DNA of 64,000 nt, taken from the NCBI GenBank assembly GCA_947683425.1, contig CANTUQ010000043.1:11270501-11334500 (forward strand), in the 5' to 3' direction. Below are positions 62,666 to 64,000 of this stretch, one piece after another (position 1 is the first letter of the stretch; every line of letters begins with the position of its first letter). This DNA is from Excoecaria cochinchinensis (Eukaryota > Streptophyta > Magnoliopsida > Malpighiales > Euphorbiaceae). The position numbers and the translations under genes were made by a program. A model generated the notes under the pieces. That model was not told the origin of the DNA. It did no database searches and worked only from the letters and a program-made list of their open reading frames with translations.

Positions 62666-63064
62666 GTTACCATTGCCTTTTTGTTATTATCCTTGGGTTT
62701 TTGCATGAATCACTTTATTCCCTTAGTATTTAAACTGCTTGCATATTAAATTAACATGTTCTATATTTATTTTGTCTTTATTTGATTAATTTTTGAAATT
62801 ATTACTAATATTTTTTAATGTTATTTTTCGTCTGAGATTTAAATGTGACTTGCATTATTTGAGCGTTCCCGTGACCACGCGGAGGGGTCATGACGCGCAG
62901 GGGACTACACTGTTTGGGTGAGATCTTTTCTATCCCTTTATGTGTTTATGTTTACTTGTGAAATAAAACGGTTTTATCTTGCGCATATGTGCGGTAAAAA
63001 ATCATGAAAATATTTTATAATTAAATTAAAATTTTTACTAATAAAATTGGGACCAATGTCCCTC

Positions 63065-64000
63065 CACTACAAGAAAAATGCCTTTTAACGAAGGAAAATC
63101 CGGTCGTTAAAAGTTAAAATCCGGTCGTTAAAAATCTATAACGACCGAAAAATCCGGTCGGTAAAAGCCCCTTCGTTAAAGGTATAGACGACCGGATAAT
63201 GAATCCGGTCGTTAATATCTTTAACGACCGCAACATTTCCGGTCGTTGAATATTGATTTTTAACGACCGGATTTTCCCTTCGCTAATTGTATTTACTTTT
63301 AACAAGAGAATTTCCAGTCGTTAAAGATATCTTTTAGCGACCGAATTTTCCCTTCACTAATTGTATTTCATTTTCAAAGGAAAAAAATCCGATTATTAAA
63401 AATTCCTTTTAGCAACCGAATTTTTTTTCATTAAAAAGAAATTTGATCATTAATATTAAATTTTTAAAATAAATTAAATATTTTATTTAAATATTACTTG
63501 TACACATCATTCATACACGCATATAAATCCAAAATTATAATTAGTCATTCCATAAATTGAAAAATACCAGTTACAGAATATCAAAAATCTCCCGACAAGT
63601 GCAATTATATATACATTTCAAAATATCCAAAATTCAAAAGTGTAACTGTATATACACTTCAAAATATTTAAAACATGAAAAGGCCTTGCCAAGTATCTGG
63701 CTCTCCTCTTTCACAACAAAATCAAGTCCAGTAGTTGTTATTCTTTTTATTTTCTCTTGCAGCAACACCATCCCTACATTATTTATCAAAAGAAATATAA
63801 GATTAATTATATGCGAGTGCGATATAAATAATAGAAAACAATTTCAACCTTTTTAAGCAAATTTAAGGAAAAAAAAAGCATTTCTCATGTACCATGTTTA
63901 CTCGAGAAATCATGGCAAAAACTGTAGAGTCGGTAATCAAAGTGGTCTGCAGACCTCTTGCAACCAATTCTTTAGCAAGTAGATGCCCTTGATACCTGGA
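63065..64000. mobile_element. CACTA transposon, left end, runs out of window
   Basis: Begins CACTACAAGAAAAATGCC, nearly the same terminus as the right end of the element at 31555-36595. The flank CTC (63062-63064) should be one TSD copy. Subterminal repeats (63090-63430) are copies of CCGGTCGTTAAAA and TAACGACCGGA, different from the GCGACGG repeats of the other elements, so it is a separate family. No inverse terminus (CTTGTAGTG) is seen up to 64000, so all remaining sequence should be inside the element. Confidence 0.85.
63893..64000 (-). pseudogene. eIF2B beta-subunit exon fragment, probably captured by CACTA
   Basis: A minus-strand frame of 36 codons from the window edge contains GHLLAKELVARGLQTTLITD and then VFAMISRVNM. 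This is the conserved alpha/beta/delta core of eIF2B, best fitting the beta subunit, which helps exchange GDP for GTP on eIF2 in the cytosol. The frame stops at a GT (63892-63891) just after VNM, where I expect an exon border, though exon structure in this species is unknown. The following eIF2B residues are not found to the left. The exon is 829 bp inside a CACTA terminus. It is therefore probably a captured gene piece; a true gene in whose body a CACTA element lies cannot be excluded. Confidence 0.72.

Larger units (their letters stand above)
61014..63064 (+). mobile_element. Ogre-like LTR, cut by a CACTA element
   Basis: Begins TGTAGACACCGGATCCCGAG at 61014 (left flank catat, 61009-61013). 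Its right part has the GTGACCACGCGGAGG block (near 62870) that matches 2880-2900 of the LTR at 1911-4556. It stops at 63064, before the expected GCGCGTCACA end, where a CACTA terminus begins. A GC-rich palindromic cassette lies at 61385-61520 and ATT arrays at 62263-62665. Poly-Leu, poly-Tyr and poly-Asn frames are repeat artefacts. Confidence 0.85.

Noticed and set aside
63114..63305. 63-codon minus-strand frame
   Set aside because: It translates the CCGGTCGTTAAAA subterminal repeats of a CACTA element.

Overview
This is nuclear DNA from a flowering plant, probably a eudicot. It is AT-rich and almost entirely transposable elements. Evidence for a plant source: Ogre/Tat-type and Tekay/Del-type LTR retrotransposons, CACTA transposons with TNP2 and Ptta/En/Spm proteins, an old caulimovirid (plant pararetrovirus) copy, a plant-type matrix metalloproteinase and an eIF2B-beta exon. 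I see no complete functional host gene. The value of the window is its nesting, which can be read from target-site duplications (TSDs).

Layout. 1-4556: 5' end of an Ogre-like element on the minus strand (gag, tRNA-Arg-type primer site, LTR). It is inserted into the gag of a Tekay-like element (4557-8018, minus), which itself sits in an older Ogre-like LTR fragment (8019-8941). 9267-27393: a solo LTR of copia-like character (TSD GGTAG), split by a 16.6-kb Tekay-related element without coding sequence (9997-26599). That element carries a second solo LTR (20063-22255, TSD GTTAC). Its left LTR holds a truncated LTR (12080-14130) joined to a truncated caulimovirid copy (14131-17629). 27399-29725: a degenerate LTR-like segment, then four tandem copies of a ~320-bp unit. 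31555-36595: a CACTA element with both ends and a CAT TSD; its transposase gene is internally deleted.

37492-40745: a matrix metalloproteinase pseudogene on the minus strand, split in its catalytic domain by a solo Ogre-like LTR (37759-40546, TSD CCATC). About 40785-61013: a larger CACTA element. A 14-kb Ogre-like element (44315-58308) split its transposase gene, and that element's own 5' LTR was split by a 3.76-kb solo LTR (54529-58288, TSD CTTAG). 61014-63064: another Ogre-like LTR, cut by a third CACTA element at 63065 that runs off the right edge and carries an eIF2B-beta exon.

The less expected pattern is in the LTRs. Five Tekay-type LTRs share a layout: a hairpin-forming repeat cassette of varying sequence, then a GCATGC-centred block, then (where not truncated) a small stem-loop with paired changes followed by GTGTAGG or a variant. 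The Ogre-type LTRs likewise hold a GC-rich, often palindromic cassette 200-540 bp from the LTR start and, in most copies, an ATT/TAA microsatellite about 1.25-1.4 kb in. Structure and position appear kept while sequence changes.
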